Part shown: one piece after another, positions 37,254 to 45,768 of the stretch
Position numbering within the stretch: position 1 is the first letter of the stretch
Layout of the letters: each line of letters begins with the position of its first letter
Source: Chlorobaculum limnaeum
Lineage (GTDB): Bacteria; Bacteroidota; Chlorobiia; Chlorobiales; Chlorobiaceae
DNA length: 64,000 bases
Assembly (NCBI RefSeq): GCF_001747405.1
Contig: NZ_CP017305.1
Span: 2,560,001 to 2,624,000, forward strand
Direction of reading: 5' to 3'
Translations under genes and position numbers: made by a program
Notes under the pieces: generated by a model
Databases searched by the model: none
Told to the model about the DNA's origin: nothing
Seen by the model: only the letters and a program-made list of their open reading frames with translations

Positions 37254-38942
37254 TCAGCTCCGCCTGAAGCGATTCAGGCCGCTGACAATCGCCTTGATCG
37301 AGGCGAGGCTGATGTTCGAGTCGATGCCCGAACCGCAGACCAGCGCGCCGTCATCGAAGGCGAGACGGATGTAGGCGATGGCGAGCGCGTCGGAGCTGTG
37401 GCCGATGGCGTGCTCCGTGTACTCGTCCACGTGGAAGCCGATGCCGATATGGCTCACCATGCCGCGCACGAAGGCGTCGAGCGGCCCGTTGCCCTTGGCC
37501 TTGAAGCTGAACTCACCATCGGGGCCGACCATCGAGGAGCTGATGATCGTCGCCACCTCGTCGTTCTTCTCCGGGTCTTCATCGCTCCAGCTGATCGTGC
37601 ACTTTTTCATGAGGTACGGCTCCGAGCAGGCGATATACTCTTTCTGGAACAGCTCGTGAATCTGCTCCGCCGAAAGCTCGTCGCCGGTACGGTCGGTCAC
37701 CGTCTGCACGACGCCGCCAAAATCGGGCTGCATCCACTTGGGAATCTGGATGCCGTACTCCTTTTCGAGCAGATAGGCAATGCCCCCCTTGCCCGACTGG
37801 CTGTTGATCCGGACGATGGCCTCGTAGTTGCACCCCACATCTTCGGGATCGATCGGCAGATAGGGCACGTCCCACACGCCGTCGGCAGCCCGCTGGTGCG
37901 CCTTCATCCCCTTGCTGATCGCGTCCTGGTGCGAACCGGAGAAGGCCGTGTAGACCAGATCTCCCGAGTAGGGATGGCGCGGATGCACCGTCATGCGGGT
38001 GCAGCGGCTGTAGACCTCCCTGACGTGCGGCAGGTTGGAAAAGTCCAGCTTCGGATCGATGCCCTGCGTCATCAGGTTCAGCGCCATGATGATGATGTCC
38101 ATGTTGCCACACCGCTCGCCGTTGCCGAACAGGGCACCTTCGATGCGATCGGCTCCGGCCATCACCGCCAGCTCGGAGGTCGCCACCGCCGTGCCGCGAT
38201 CGTTGTGGGCGTGCACGCTGAAGAGCACCGCGTCACGATCCTTGATGTGGCGGCAGAACCACTCGATGCGGTCGGCATAGACGTTCGGCGTCGAAAGCTC
38301 GACCGTCGAGGGCAGGTTCAGGATCACCTTGTTGGTGGCCGATGCGCCCCACTCGTCCATCACCGCATGGCACACGTCGAGCGCGTAGTCCAGCTCGGTG
38401 CCGGTAAAGCTTTCGGGGCTGTACTCGAAGCGGATACCCGGATTGCCGCTTTCTTCCTTCAGCTCGCGAACCAGGCGCGTACCGGCCACGGCGATGGAGA
38501 TGATCTCCTCGCGGCTCATGCGGAACACCTGTTCTCGCTGCTGACGCGAGGTGGAGTTGTACAGGTGCACAATGGCATTCTTCGCCCCCTTGATTGCCTC
38601 GAAGGTGCGGCGGATGAGGTGCTCGCGCGACTGCGTCAGCACCTGGATGCTCACGTCGTCGGGGATGAGATTGTTCTCGATCAGCTTGCGCACGAAGGCG
38701 AACTCCGTGGCTGACGCGGAAGGGAAGCCCACCTCGATCTCCCTGAAGCCGACAGAGACCAGCAGTTTGAAAAATTCCACCTTCTCATCGACGCTCATCG
38801 GAATCGGCAGCGCCTGGTTGCCGTCGCGAAGATCGACGCTGCACCAGATCGGCGCTTTGGTGATAGTCTTGTCGGGCCAGGTTCTGTCTTTCAGCCCGAC
38901 CGTCGGATAGGATGCATATTTCTTATAATTCATTGTACTCAT
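37254..38942 (-). CDS. leuA: 2-isopropylmalate synthase
   Basis: First committed step of leucine synthesis: acetyl-CoA plus 2-oxoisovalerate. The TIM-barrel domain (residues about 30-310) has WCSVDLRDGNQAL at the catalytic start, IEVGFPSASATEF, and the metal-binding FSVHAHNDRGTAVA. The C-terminal LeuA dimer/allosteric domain (about 430-560) is expected to bind leucine. The 562-residue length fits the long-form LeuA. The upstream minus-strand leader carries a leucine-rich peptide and a terminator, indicating attenuation. Confidence 0.95.
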   Translation of the reverse strand: MSTMNYKKYASYPTVGLKDRTWPDKTITKAPIWCSVDLRDGNQALPIPMSVDEKVEFFKLLVSVGFREIEVGFPSASATEFAFVRKLIENNLIPDDVSIQVLTQSREHLIRRTFEAIKGAKNAIVHLYNSTSRQQREQVFRMSREEIISIAVAGTRLVRELKEESGNPGIRFEYSPESFTGTELDYALDVCHAVMDEWGASATNKVILNLPSTVELSTPNVYADRIEWFCRHIKDRDAVLFSVHAHNDRGTAVATSELAVMAGADRIEGALFGNGERCGNMDIIIMALNLMTQGIDPKLDFSNLPHVREVYSRCTRMTVHPRHPYSGDLVYTAFSGSHQDAISKGMKAHQRAADGVWDVPYLPIDPEDVGCNYEAIVRINSQSGKGGIAYLLEKEYGIQIPKWMQPDFGGVVQTVTDRTGDELSAEQIHELFQKEYIACSEPYLMKKCTISWSDEDPEKNDEVATIISSSMVGPDGEFSFKAKGNGPLDAFVRGMVSHIGIGFHVDEYTEHAIGHSSDALAIAYIRLAFDDGALVCGSGIDSNISLASIKAIVSGLNRFRRS

Positions 38943-38983
38943 GACTGAGTCTCCATTTAAATCGCTTGATAGTAAAGTCTCTT

Positions 38984-39023
38984 AACGAAAAAAAGCCGCT
39001 TACCCTGAGAGGATTGCGGCTTT
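38984..39023 (-). terminator. Attenuator terminator upstream of leuA
   Basis: On the minus strand AAAGCCGC (39016-39023) and GCGGCTTT (38992-38999) form a stem followed by a T-run, about 45 bases before leuA. Loop bases AGGGTAAG (38999-39006 complement) can instead pair with CTTACCCT inside the leader peptide gene (39096-39103). CTCAGG pairs with CCTGAG at 39069-39074. Mutually exclusive structures of this type are the hallmark of transcription attenuation. Confidence 0.8.
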
Positions 39024-39052
39024 GAAAATCGGATTCCGTGCAGTCAACGAAA

Positions 39053-39130
39053 CTACAATGCGCTCCCCCTCAGGCAAGTAAGGCCCGTTAGCGATAGGGT
39101 AAGACGCAGCATGTTGTTGACCGTGTTCAT
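39053..39130 (-). CDS. leuL: Leucine-rich leader peptide (leu attenuator)
   Basis: A 25-codon reading frame from ATG 39130 to TAG 39053 encodes MNTVNNMLRLTLSLTGLT and then CLRGSAL. Seven of 25 residues are leucine, at positions 8, 10, 12, 14, 17, 20 and 25, and two use the codon CTA. It ends about 30 bases before the terminator stem in front of leuA. When charged tRNA-Leu is scarce, a ribosome stalled here should prevent the terminator from forming. The Leu content, position and pairing segments make chance unlikely. No strong ribosome binding site is visible. Confidence 0.8.
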   Translation of the reverse strand: MNTVNNMLRLTLSLTGLTCLRGSAL

Positions 39131-39298
39131 ACAAGATAATGTACCGTTAAAATCGGCTGTACGAAAAGTTGGGATAATATAAACAATTCTTTCCCGTCTG
39201 CAACGCCCTTGCGCCAGCCGATGGTGATGATGCGGGCATCTGGCAAAGGAACAGCGAACCGGTCCCGGAGGTTCCCCGCCGCGCCCTGCACGCCCGCG

Positions 39299-39736
39299 TC
39301 AGCGAGACGGAACCGCCATGAAGCGCAGTGTCTCACGCCCCAGGCGGTCATACATTGTCAACCGGCGACCTCTGACGACATAGCTGTCAGCCTTGCGCAG
39401 CGCCGCGATGAACGCCTGTTCCCGCAACATCACCGCCGGCTGGCACATCATCTTCGACGAAGCGATCGCGCCGAAACGGATACTGCCCGGCGAGTGAATG
39501 AACGAGCCGCTGATCTGGTTACAGCCGCCCGAACCAACCATTTTGCGCGAAGCGTACAGAATAATATGCATGTCCCGCCTCTGCCCTCGAATGAACTCCG
39601 CTTTCCGTCCATCAATCTCCTCCACCCGCCACCAGCTACTGAACAGCGTCGAAGTCTTGGCATCCGGCTGCGTCGCAGAACGAGGCGAGCAAGCGGCAAG
39701 AGTTGCAATAAGAACAATGAAGAAAAATCGGATCAT
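39299..39736 (-). CDS. META-domain (HslJ-like) lipoprotein
   Basis: Probable outer-envelope lipoprotein of 145 residues. The signal peptide FFFIVLIATLAAC has a lipobox LAAC. A META domain follows: WWRVEEIDGRKAEF, MVGSGGCNQISGSFIH, SIRFGAIASSKMMC, AFIAALRKADSYVVRGRRLTMYD. Related HslJ proteins are linked to heat or novobiocin resistance, but a function is not known here. The ATG at 39736 gives the signal peptide; a longer open frame upstream does not. Confidence 0.82.
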   Translation of the reverse strand: MIRFFFIVLIATLAACSPRSATQPDAKTSTLFSSWWRVEEIDGRKAEFIRGQRRDMHIILYASRKMVGSGGCNQISGSFIHSPGSIRFGAIASSKMMCQPAVMLREQAFIAALRKADSYVVRGRRLTMYDRLGRETLRFMAVPSR

Positions 39737-39857
39737 GACGAAATATATCTGAATCGTGAATGTAATCTGTGGTTCCGAATGCAACATATAACAAGGAAAA
39801 AAGCTTTCGGGTTCACTCCTGAATCAGGGTCAAGCCCGGCACACCCAGAATCGCGAA

Positions 39858-41027
39858 CTATTCGCTTGCAGCATTCCGATGAGCGCTCAAGGCTCCAATC
39901 TCGCCAAGAATGCTCATCAACGGCGTTCCGGCCAAATGGTCAGAAAACGCGAACCCTTCCTTCCCAAGCTCTTCAAGCACCCCGTATGCCGTGCTGATGG
40001 CCGCCCTCTCAGAAGCGCACAGAAAAGGGCCGGGCATATGATAGTCACCCGTGGCATGAAAGTTCGTGCAGCCACACCAGTACATGCAGTACGGAAACAA
40101 GGAACAACTGGCGCACGCCTCGTGCCCGCTCCGCTCCGAGTCGTGGCTGCAACGGCGCGACAATGGCGTGTCATCATGAACATTGCCCAGGCAATGCGTC
40201 CCTCCATCACCTGATCTGATAAGGCGCTCGCAGGGATAGATATTGCCAGACGGTGAAAAAGCAAACTCACCTTTCCCCATCCGGCACTTCTCGGCAGGCT
40301 CGTAGCCACCGCGAAGCAGCACCACAATTTTGCTGTCAACGAGACTGATATGCATTGGCGAGCCTGCGCGGTAAAACTCAATATACCGCCGTCCAATCCG
40401 GTCGTACACCTCTGGAAGCAGCAAAGCATCCGCATCGCTCCAGGTCGCCGTGATGTCGGGGTTGAGATAGAGGTTTCTGACGCCCAAATCCGCGAAGTAA
40501 TCGATTATTTTCGGCAGGGCGGTCAAGCTCTCCGGACGGTAAACCGCGTTGACGGGCATAAAAGGAAAAAAGCGCAGGGCTTCCTGTATGGAAGAAGAGA
40601 CTTGCGCAGAGCTGCCGCTCCCGTCCGGGAATACTCTCGACCGATCCTGAATCTCCGGCGGCCCGTCGCAACTGATGCCGATCGAAACGCCGTATCGCTC
40701 GAGCTTCCGGGCCGCCTCTTCGGTGAAAAGCGTACCGTTCGAAACCACGGAAAACAGCACCTTTCTGCTGCCGAACTCATCGTGCTTTTTTACGAGATCG
40801 ACGATTCGTCCAAGCAGATCCAGTTCAAGCAACGGCTCACCGCCGAAAAACCCGATATCCATCGTTTCCCTGGGAGGCGTCGCCCGGTACATGAAACCGA
40901 CGATCCGCGCGGCGGTCTCCAGGCTCATGGTCAACGGGTTTTTCTCGATGTAACAGTACCGGCAGGCAAGATTGCACTGCTGGGTAATCGCAAGAGTGTA
41001 TTTCATTGGCAACAGGGAAGGAATCAT
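39858..41027 (-). CDS. Radical SAM/SPASM peptide- or protein-modifying enzyme
   Basis: The radical SAM cluster motif CNLACRYC lies just after the start, followed by IGFFGGEPLLELDLL. The C-terminal SPASM region has extra cysteines for auxiliary clusters (CRMGKGEFAFSPSGNIYPCERLI; CASCSLFPYCMYWCGC). Such enzymes usually modify ribosomal peptides or mature enzymes (anaerobic sulfatase or quinohemoprotein maturases). The ATGs at 41027 and 41006 are both plausible; the frame is open to 41144 but then overlaps the neighbour. The small upstream protein is the natural candidate partner. Confidence 0.82.
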   Translation of the reverse strand: MIPSLLPMKYTLAITQQCNLACRYCYIEKNPLTMSLETAARIVGFMYRATPPRETMDIGFFGGEPLLELDLLGRIVDLVKKHDEFGSRKVLFSVVSNGTLFTEEAARKLERYGVSIGISCDGPPEIQDRSRVFPDGSGSSAQVSSSIQEALRFFPFMPVNAVYRPESLTALPKIIDYFADLGVRNLYLNPDITATWSDADALLLPEVYDRIGRRYIEFYRAGSPMHISLVDSKIVVLLRGGYEPAEKCRMGKGEFAFSPSGNIYPCERLIRSGDGGTHCLGNVHDDTPLSRRCSHDSERSGHEACASCSLFPYCMYWCGCTNFHATGDYHMPGPFLCASERAAISTAYGVLEELGKEGFAFSDHLAGTPLMSILGEIGALSAHRNAASE

Positions 41028-41073
41028 CTGCGGAAAGCGTTTTGACGCCTTCCGCAGGTATTGGAAGAACAGC

Positions 41074-41463
41074 TCAGTGAAGCGCGCTTGCCGCTTCAGC
41101 GACATCCAGGAGGTTATCGAAACTGATCGCATTGGCACCCGCAATCTGCTTGCTTAACTCTTTCATCACAGGAGCGGCAAACGTCTGCCATTGTTTGGCA
41201 TCGAGCAGGTAAAGTTCCCCTTTGTAATGAAGATGCGGAGTCTTTCGGCCACCACGAATGTTGATGATGTAATCGATGCTTACAGCCTTTCCCGTTCCAA
41301 CAGTCGGTTTTGCATCGACACGAAGGGATTCGTGCGCTACCGGTTTAATCTTGTTGGCCTTGATGAACTCGCCGATGGCCGCCTCCTTCACGATCCAGAA
41401 ATCGGCAGGAATGCCGATCCGCCACCTCAGGTTCTCGATCATAGATGCTGATAATTCTGCCAT
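41074..41463 (-). CDS. Unknown protein beside a radical SAM enzyme
   Basis: 129 residues from the ATG at 41463 (MAELSASMIENLRWRIGIP). The middle contains IRGGRKTPHLHYKGELYLLDAKQWQTFAAPVMKEL. There is no Cys-rich, leader-core or membrane pattern. The gene ends about 47 bases before the radical SAM gene on the same strand, so the two are probably co-transcribed. A substrate or accessory of that enzyme is possible, but the length and lack of a clear core peptide make a classical RiPP precursor uncertain. I do not recognise the family. Confidence 0.65.
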   Translation of the reverse strand: MAELSASMIENLRWRIGIPADFWIVKEAAIGEFIKANKIKPVAHESLRVDAKPTVGTGKAVSIDYIINIRGGRKTPHLHYKGELYLLDAKQWQTFAAPVMKELSKQIAGANAISFDNLLDVAEAASALH

Positions 41464-41867
41464 GACCTTCTCCGTTAGATTAGAATGACGATCCCGGTAT
41501 CGAATCATAAAACTATCCGGGTTTGCAGAAGAAACAAAGAATTCTTCACAGCCAAGTTAGCAAATAATTTCGTGAATTAATGTGTAAGCATGCATGAAAT
41601 TGCCGTCATTCGGCACCGTTATCGAATCGATTTTCCTGACCAAACAAGCCTCGGTATTCCGTAAAAAACGCAACCGGGCATTCCGTCTTTTCGAGGCTCG
41701 ACTCCAGACATCGGCGTTGTTTCGACGAGATAGCTACACACCACCGACAAAGTGAAATAAACGAATATATGCCCACATTTGTCACGAATTCGCCATCGAA
41801 ATCATCTTGGCGATAGAGCCTGTATTCATATGTTCCCAACTCTCTTCGGAGGCCGGGCGGCCTCCAC
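41464..41867. other. Spacer before the IS630 element
   Basis: About 400 bases without a convincing gene. A 77-codon minus-strand frame (41606-41839) has no recognisable features. A GGAGGCC/GGCCTCC hairpin (41848-41865) lies against the left end of the IS. Confidence 0.45.
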
Positions 41868-42981
41868 TTATTAATCCAGCCAATAAAACTCGCAAATATA
41901 TTATATTGCGGGTATGGAAAAAATCGATATTAGAAAAGTCTCTGACCGGGAGCGCGCTTTATTGCGCAACCAGGTGATTCGCTTGCGAAAGCAAGGCAAA
42001 GGCAACAATGAAGTTGCCGAACTCTTGGGGTTGTCCCCTGAAACAACGAGTCGTTGGTGGCAACGATACCAGCGAGAAGGCCAGTCCATGCTTGCGGAGC
42101 CAAAACGGGGTCGAAAACATGGAGAACAAAGGAGTCTGAATCCTGAACAGGAAAAGAAGATTCAGAAAATGATTGTCGATCATTACCCTGAACAACTGAA
42201 ACTGCCATTCGCGCTTTGGGATCGTCAGGCAATCCAACTCCTGATTCTTCAGCAGTTTGGCATCAACATGCCGATTCGCACGGTTGGCCACTACCTGTCA
42301 CGCTGGGGCTATACACCGCAACGTCCGATCAGGAAAGCCTATGAACAGCGTCCAGCCGAAGTCGAGCGCTGGATGCAGGAGTCCTATCCAGCCATCAAAG
42401 CGAAGGCAAAGACTGAAAATGCCGAGATTTACTGGGCTGACGAGACCGGCATCGCAACCAATGGCAACCTGGTCAGAGGCTATGCTCCTGCCGGAAAAAC
42501 GCCTGAGTTACGACTGAATGCGCGCAAGGAGCACATCAGCATGATTTCAGCGATCAACAACCAGGGCAAGCTTCGTTTCATGCTCTATGAAGATGCCATG
42601 AACAGCAAACGACTCATCGAGTTCATGAAGCGTCTGGTCAAGGATGCAGGCCGAAAAGTGATCCTCATTCTGGACAATCTGAAAGTGCATCACAGCAAAC
42701 CGGTCAAAGAGTGGCTGGGAAAGCATACGGAAAAGATCGAGGTGTTTTATTTACCGTCCTACTCACCGGAATTGAATCCAGACGAATATCTGAACAACGA
42801 TTTGAAACACGCCGTGCATGGCAATTATGGTGGAGTAGCCCGATCAAAAGCGGCAATTCACGACAAGACGATTTCGCATATGAGACATCTTCAGAAAAGT
42901 CCTTGCAAAGTCGAAAAACTGTTTGATCATCCCAATGTTCGCTATGCCAAAAATTGATACCTTTATTGGCCGGAGTAATAA
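41868..42981. mobile_element. IS630-family insertion sequence
   Basis: A 1114-base element. The left end TTATTAATCCAGCCAATAAA and the right end TTTATTGGCCGGAGTAATAA are inverted with few mismatches. One transposase gene is intact. IS630 elements insert at TA; the TA-rich ends prevent exact placement of the duplication. It separates a minus-strand radical SAM region from the decayed membrane protein gene at 43030. Confidence 0.82.
41914..42957 (+). CDS. IS630-family transposase
   Basis: 347-residue DDE transposase of the Tc1/mariner relative IS630. Helix-turn-helix N-terminus (VIRLRKQGKGNNEVAELLGLSPETTSRWWQRYQREG), then the DDE core with first Asp in AEIYWADETGI, second in KVILILDNLKVHHSKPV and the Glu or equivalent in YLPSYSPELNPDEYLNNDLKHAV. 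The frame is complete and the ends are present, so the element may be active and could mobilise the miniature copies at 32846. Confidence 0.92.
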   Translation: MEKIDIRKVSDRERALLRNQVIRLRKQGKGNNEVAELLGLSPETTSRWWQRYQREGQSMLAEPKRGRKHGEQRSLNPEQEKKIQKMIVDHYPEQLKLPFALWDRQAIQLLILQQFGINMPIRTVGHYLSRWGYTPQRPIRKAYEQRPAEVERWMQESYPAIKAKAKTENAEIYWADETGIATNGNLVRGYAPAGKTPELRLNARKEHISMISAINNQGKLRFMLYEDAMNSKRLIEFMKRLVKDAGRKVILILDNLKVHHSKPVKEWLGKHTEKIEVFYLPSYSPELNPDEYLNNDLKHAVHGNYGGVARSKAAIHDKTISHMRHLQKSPCKVEKLFDHPNVRYAKN

Positions 42982-43029
42982 CCATGAGAATCATACATCA
43001 GTACACAACACGATAAAATAGCTCACGTT

Positions 43030-44190
43030 ATGCCCATGCGTAAAAACCTCGGAGAAACCTAATCTCCACTCTACTTTCTGGCAGCTCTCGGCAATGGAGG
43101 CCTCGTCGTCGCTTTTTTCATGTTCATCATGTTCATGCTCCCTCATAAAGGCTATCCGATACCGGTGTTCGAACACATCGTCGCCGGGCTCCAAGGACCT
43201 TCTTGGCAGCAGGGGCCGGTCGTTTTCAGCCTTGCAGGCATCATCTGGCTCTCCATCCAGCACATCCGCCTGCTGGCATGAAACATCAGCGAGTATCTCG
43301 GCTTCAGAAAAACGCCCGCCTTTGAACAGCTCAAGGCCAGCAATGCCGAACCGCTCACCTACGCGATGACCATCAATGTCATGTTCATTCTCGGCGGCCT
43401 GTTCGTGCCCGGCTTATGGTCGTTGGTCGAGTACCTGTTCCCGATCGCTCTGGCGGCGTTCCTCGCCGTAGGCCTCTATGCCGGCTATATTTTCCTCTTG
43501 TTTTTCGCCAGAGTGATCGCTTACGGCAACTTCGACTGCGAGCGCAACAACAGCCCGAGCCAGATACTCTCGATTTTCACCTTCTCGATGGTGGCCGTGG
43601 GCATGTCCGCGTCAGGAGCGACGAGCCACAATCCGGTCTCTTCGGGCATCGGGATCATCCTTGCCGTGTATTTCACCGCCATGGCCGACACCCTCGGCAT
43701 CATCAAAATCGTGCTCGGCTTCCGTTCGATGCTGGCCAACGGCATCAACTACGAGACATCCGTCTCGCTCTGGATCGTCATTCCGATTCTGACGCTGATC
43801 GGCATCACGAATTACCGCGTGTCAATGGGGCTTTCGCATAATTTCCACGCCGCCATTCACCCCTGGTTCCACGTGATTGTCTTCACCATGTTCCTCTCCC
43901 TCCAGGTGCTGTTCGGGCTGCTCAGCTACAGAGTCATGAAGCAGCTTGGTTATTTCAGGGATTTCATTTCGGGCGAAAAAAAGAGCGTCGTGACCTATGC
44001 CGCCATCTGCCCCGGCGTGGCCTTCGTCGTCCTCGGCAACTTTTTCATCAACAACGGCCTGGTCAATGCCGCCGTTACCGGAAAGTTCTCGATGACCTAT
44101 TTCCTGCTCTATGCGCCGCTGATTCTGGTTCAGTTCCAGACCAACATCGTCATGCTCAAGCTCAACAGAAAACTGCTCCGCGAAGGATGA
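43030..44190 (+). pseudogene. Multi-spanning membrane protein, TsoY-like, with two in-frame stops
   Basis: Read through in one frame, 43030-44190 gives a continuous protein of about 385 residues with about eight to ten membrane helices (for example YFLAALGNGGLVVAFFMFIM and SLWIVIPILTLIGITNYRV). It resembles TsoY-family proteins of anaerobic sulfur bacteria. The frame is broken by TAA at 43060-43062 and TGA at 43279-43281. An ATG-initiated open frame survives only from 43366 (274 residues). The IS630 element ends 48 bases upstream and has probably removed the promoter. TsoY-like proteins have been described as sometimes selenoproteins. The extra TAA and lack of a clear SECIS favour decay over recoding. 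Confidence 0.7.
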
Positions 44191-44265
44191 CCGACACCAA
44201 GCGAGCCTGATTTACGCCATCAGACACAGCACGGCGTAATCCCAGGCATCCGACAGGTATCGAAT

Positions 44266-44304
44266 AAAAAAGGAAGCGCACCGCAATCGCAGGCGCTTTC
44301 TTTT
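44266..44304. terminator. Terminator after the membrane-protein pseudogene
   Basis: AAAAGGAAGCGC and GCGCTTTCTTTT form an imperfect stem with A/T runs on both sides, serving both strands between 44190 and the GIY-YIG gene. Confidence 0.7.
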
Positions 44305-44337
44305 ACTATTTCTCTGCGATAAAAGCTCGACGGTTAT

Positions 44338-44601
44338 TCAGGACAAGCGCTTCTCTCCCCCGATCAGCCCCTCCCGGCTCTTCCAGCCTTGGGCCGTTGT
44401 CTCGGCAGCATGAGCTTCGGCTTTTGATGGAGACTCTTTGGTAAACACGATGCGCCAGGGACGATATCGGGAGGTAAACCCCTTCTCGAAGCTGTTGTGG
44501 TAATCCAGACGGCGGCGCGGGTTCGACGAGATGCCGACATAATAACGGTCAGCCGTCCCGGATTTGAGGATGTAAAGGTAATGTGGCTCTGCGTTCTCCA
44601 C
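44338..44601 (-). CDS. GIY-YIG domain protein (UPF0213-like)
   Basis: 87-residue single-domain nuclease-fold protein: YLYILKSGTADRYYVGISSNPRRRLDYHN carries the GIY-YIG equivalents (LYI...YYVGIS) and the catalytic Arg region (NPRRRLDYHN), and ESPSKAEAHAAETTAQGWKSREGLI the Glu region. UPF0213 proteins of this size are common and mostly uncharacterised; DNA repair or structure-specific cleavage is the usual guess. It is a monocistronic gene between two terminators. Confidence 0.85.
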   Translation of the reverse strand: MENAEPHYLYILKSGTADRYYVGISSNPRRRLDYHNSFEKGFTSRYRPWRIVFTKESPSKAEAHAAETTAQGWKSREGLIGGEKRLS

Positions 44602-44632
44602 GGCATCAGGGGGATGGTGGACAAAACGGCAT

Positions 44633-44674
44633 AAAAAAAAGGAAGCGCCGCGTACTCAAGCACTTCCTTTTTTT
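44633..44674. terminator. Bidirectional terminator
   Basis: AAAAAAAGGAAG and CTTCCTTTTTTT around a short loop, lying between the GIY-YIG gene and the tRNA region. Confidence 0.75.
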
Positions 44675-44681
44675 AGACTTT

Positions 44682-44742
44682 GCGATCAGGATTCAAACCT
44701 GCATCACGACGAATCGGGATAACAGCCGAATACTTTATACGC
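44682..44742 (-). pseudogene. Decayed tRNA-Asn copy
   Basis: On the minus strand, ATTCGGCTGTTATCCCGA matches the anticodon arm (GTT) of the intact neighbour. GCAGGTTTGAATCCTG matches the T arm and GATCGCA resembles the acceptor strand. The D arm is largely lost. It lies 10 bases downstream of the intact tRNA-Asn. It is probably a degenerated tandem duplicate or a relic of an integration event. Confidence 0.7.
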
Positions 44743-44752
44743 TTTTTTTTTG

Positions 44753-44824
<72 letters not shown>

Positions 44825-44992
44825 ATGCGACTCTTCTTGATCGAAGAGATGCAAATATAAGGCTGTGCATCGAATTTCCAAACCGGCGTGAGCATTTTTT
44901 AATAATTTTTCCGCTTGACTGATGGGGTCAGGGCTTTCTTTTTCGAATATTATTTTTGTACATTGATGCTCTTTTATGGAAAAGAGGTGGTT

Positions 44993-45520
44993 ATGTCCAA
45001 GGAAAAAGCGCTGATTGAAATCCGCCTGGCCGGTCTTTCCACAGGTACGCACGAGTTCGAGTTCACCTGCTCTGCGGCTGATTTCGCGGATCAGGCTCTC
45101 GTCGAGGCGGGTTTTTCGAAGGAGATTTCGGTCAAGGTGACTGTCGAGAAGCTGGAGGGCGAGATGATCGTCACCCTGAAGACCTCGGCGATTGCCGGGC
45201 TGACCTGCGACCTGTGCCTTGCGCCGATCACCACCGAGCTGAACGGTTCGTACCGTATCTGGTATGGTTACGATCAGGCTGGCGAGCCAGAGGAGGAGCG
45301 CGACGAGGAGTATCGCCTCATCGACCGAAACACGCTCTCGCTCGATCTTACCGAAGATGCCCGGGAGACGCTGCTGCTCTCCGTCCCGATGAAAGTCACC
45401 TGCACGGACAATCCCGATTGCCGAGTGTTCCATCAGGTAGAAAACGAGCCGCATGAAGACAACCTGCCCGACAGCACCTGGCAGGAGTCGCTCGAAAAAC
45501 TGAAAAACAAGTATCGTTAA
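44993..45520 (+). CDS. yceD: YceD/DUF177 family protein
   Basis: 175-residue protein upstream of rpmF, the standard position of YceD, which is linked to 23S rRNA/50S ribosome maturation. The conserved CDLCLAPI...Y and YRLIDRNTLSLDLTEDARETLLLSVPMKVTC...C segments contain the paired Cys. An earlier in-frame ATG at 44915 exists, but the ATG at 44993 (MSKEKALIEIRLAGL) follows AAAGAGGTGG, a good ribosome binding site. It starts the lipid-synthesis cluster. Confidence 0.88.
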   Translation: MSKEKALIEIRLAGLSTGTHEFEFTCSAADFADQALVEAGFSKEISVKVTVEKLEGEMIVTLKTSAIAGLTCDLCLAPITTELNGSYRIWYGYDQAGEPEEERDEEYRLIDRNTLSLDLTEDARETLLLSVPMKVTCTDNPDCRVFHQVENEPHEDNLPDSTWQESLEKLKNKYR

Positions 45521-45546
45521 CCGTTGATTCTAAATTGATATAGATT

Positions 45547-45738
45547 ATGGCCAACCCGAAAGCCAAGATGTCCAAGTCCAGAAGGGACAAGAGGAGAGCA
45601 CAGTTCAACGCCCGTACAAAGGCTACCGTTACGGTTGTCTGCCCGAACTGCGGCGAGCCGACCCTTCCGCATCGCGCTTGCCGTCACTGCGGCCACTACA
45701 AAGGCCGTCAGGTCACCGGCAAGATCGTCGTCGCCTAA
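45547..45738 (+). CDS. rpmF: 50S ribosomal protein L32
   Basis: 63 residues: [20 protein letters not shown] is the canonical L32 start, and the [25 protein letters not shown] zinc ribbon has all four cysteines. It lies 26 bases after yceD and 30 before plsX, the usual ribosomal-lipid arrangement. Confidence 0.97.
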   Translation: MANPKAKMSKSRRDKRRAQFNARTKATVTVVCPNCGEPTLPHRACRHCGHYKGRQVTGKIVVA

Positions 45739-45768
45739 GCAGTTTGAAGTAAACAGGACGGCACCGCC

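Noticed and set aside
41606-41839. 77-codon minus-strand frame beside the IS630 element
   Set aside because: No motif, no neighbour support and an odd composition; kept as spacer.
43279-43320. SECIS element after the UGA in the TsoY-like gene
   Set aside because: Only a weak CGAG/CTCG stem is visible without the expected loop, and a UAA stop lies upstream in the same frame.
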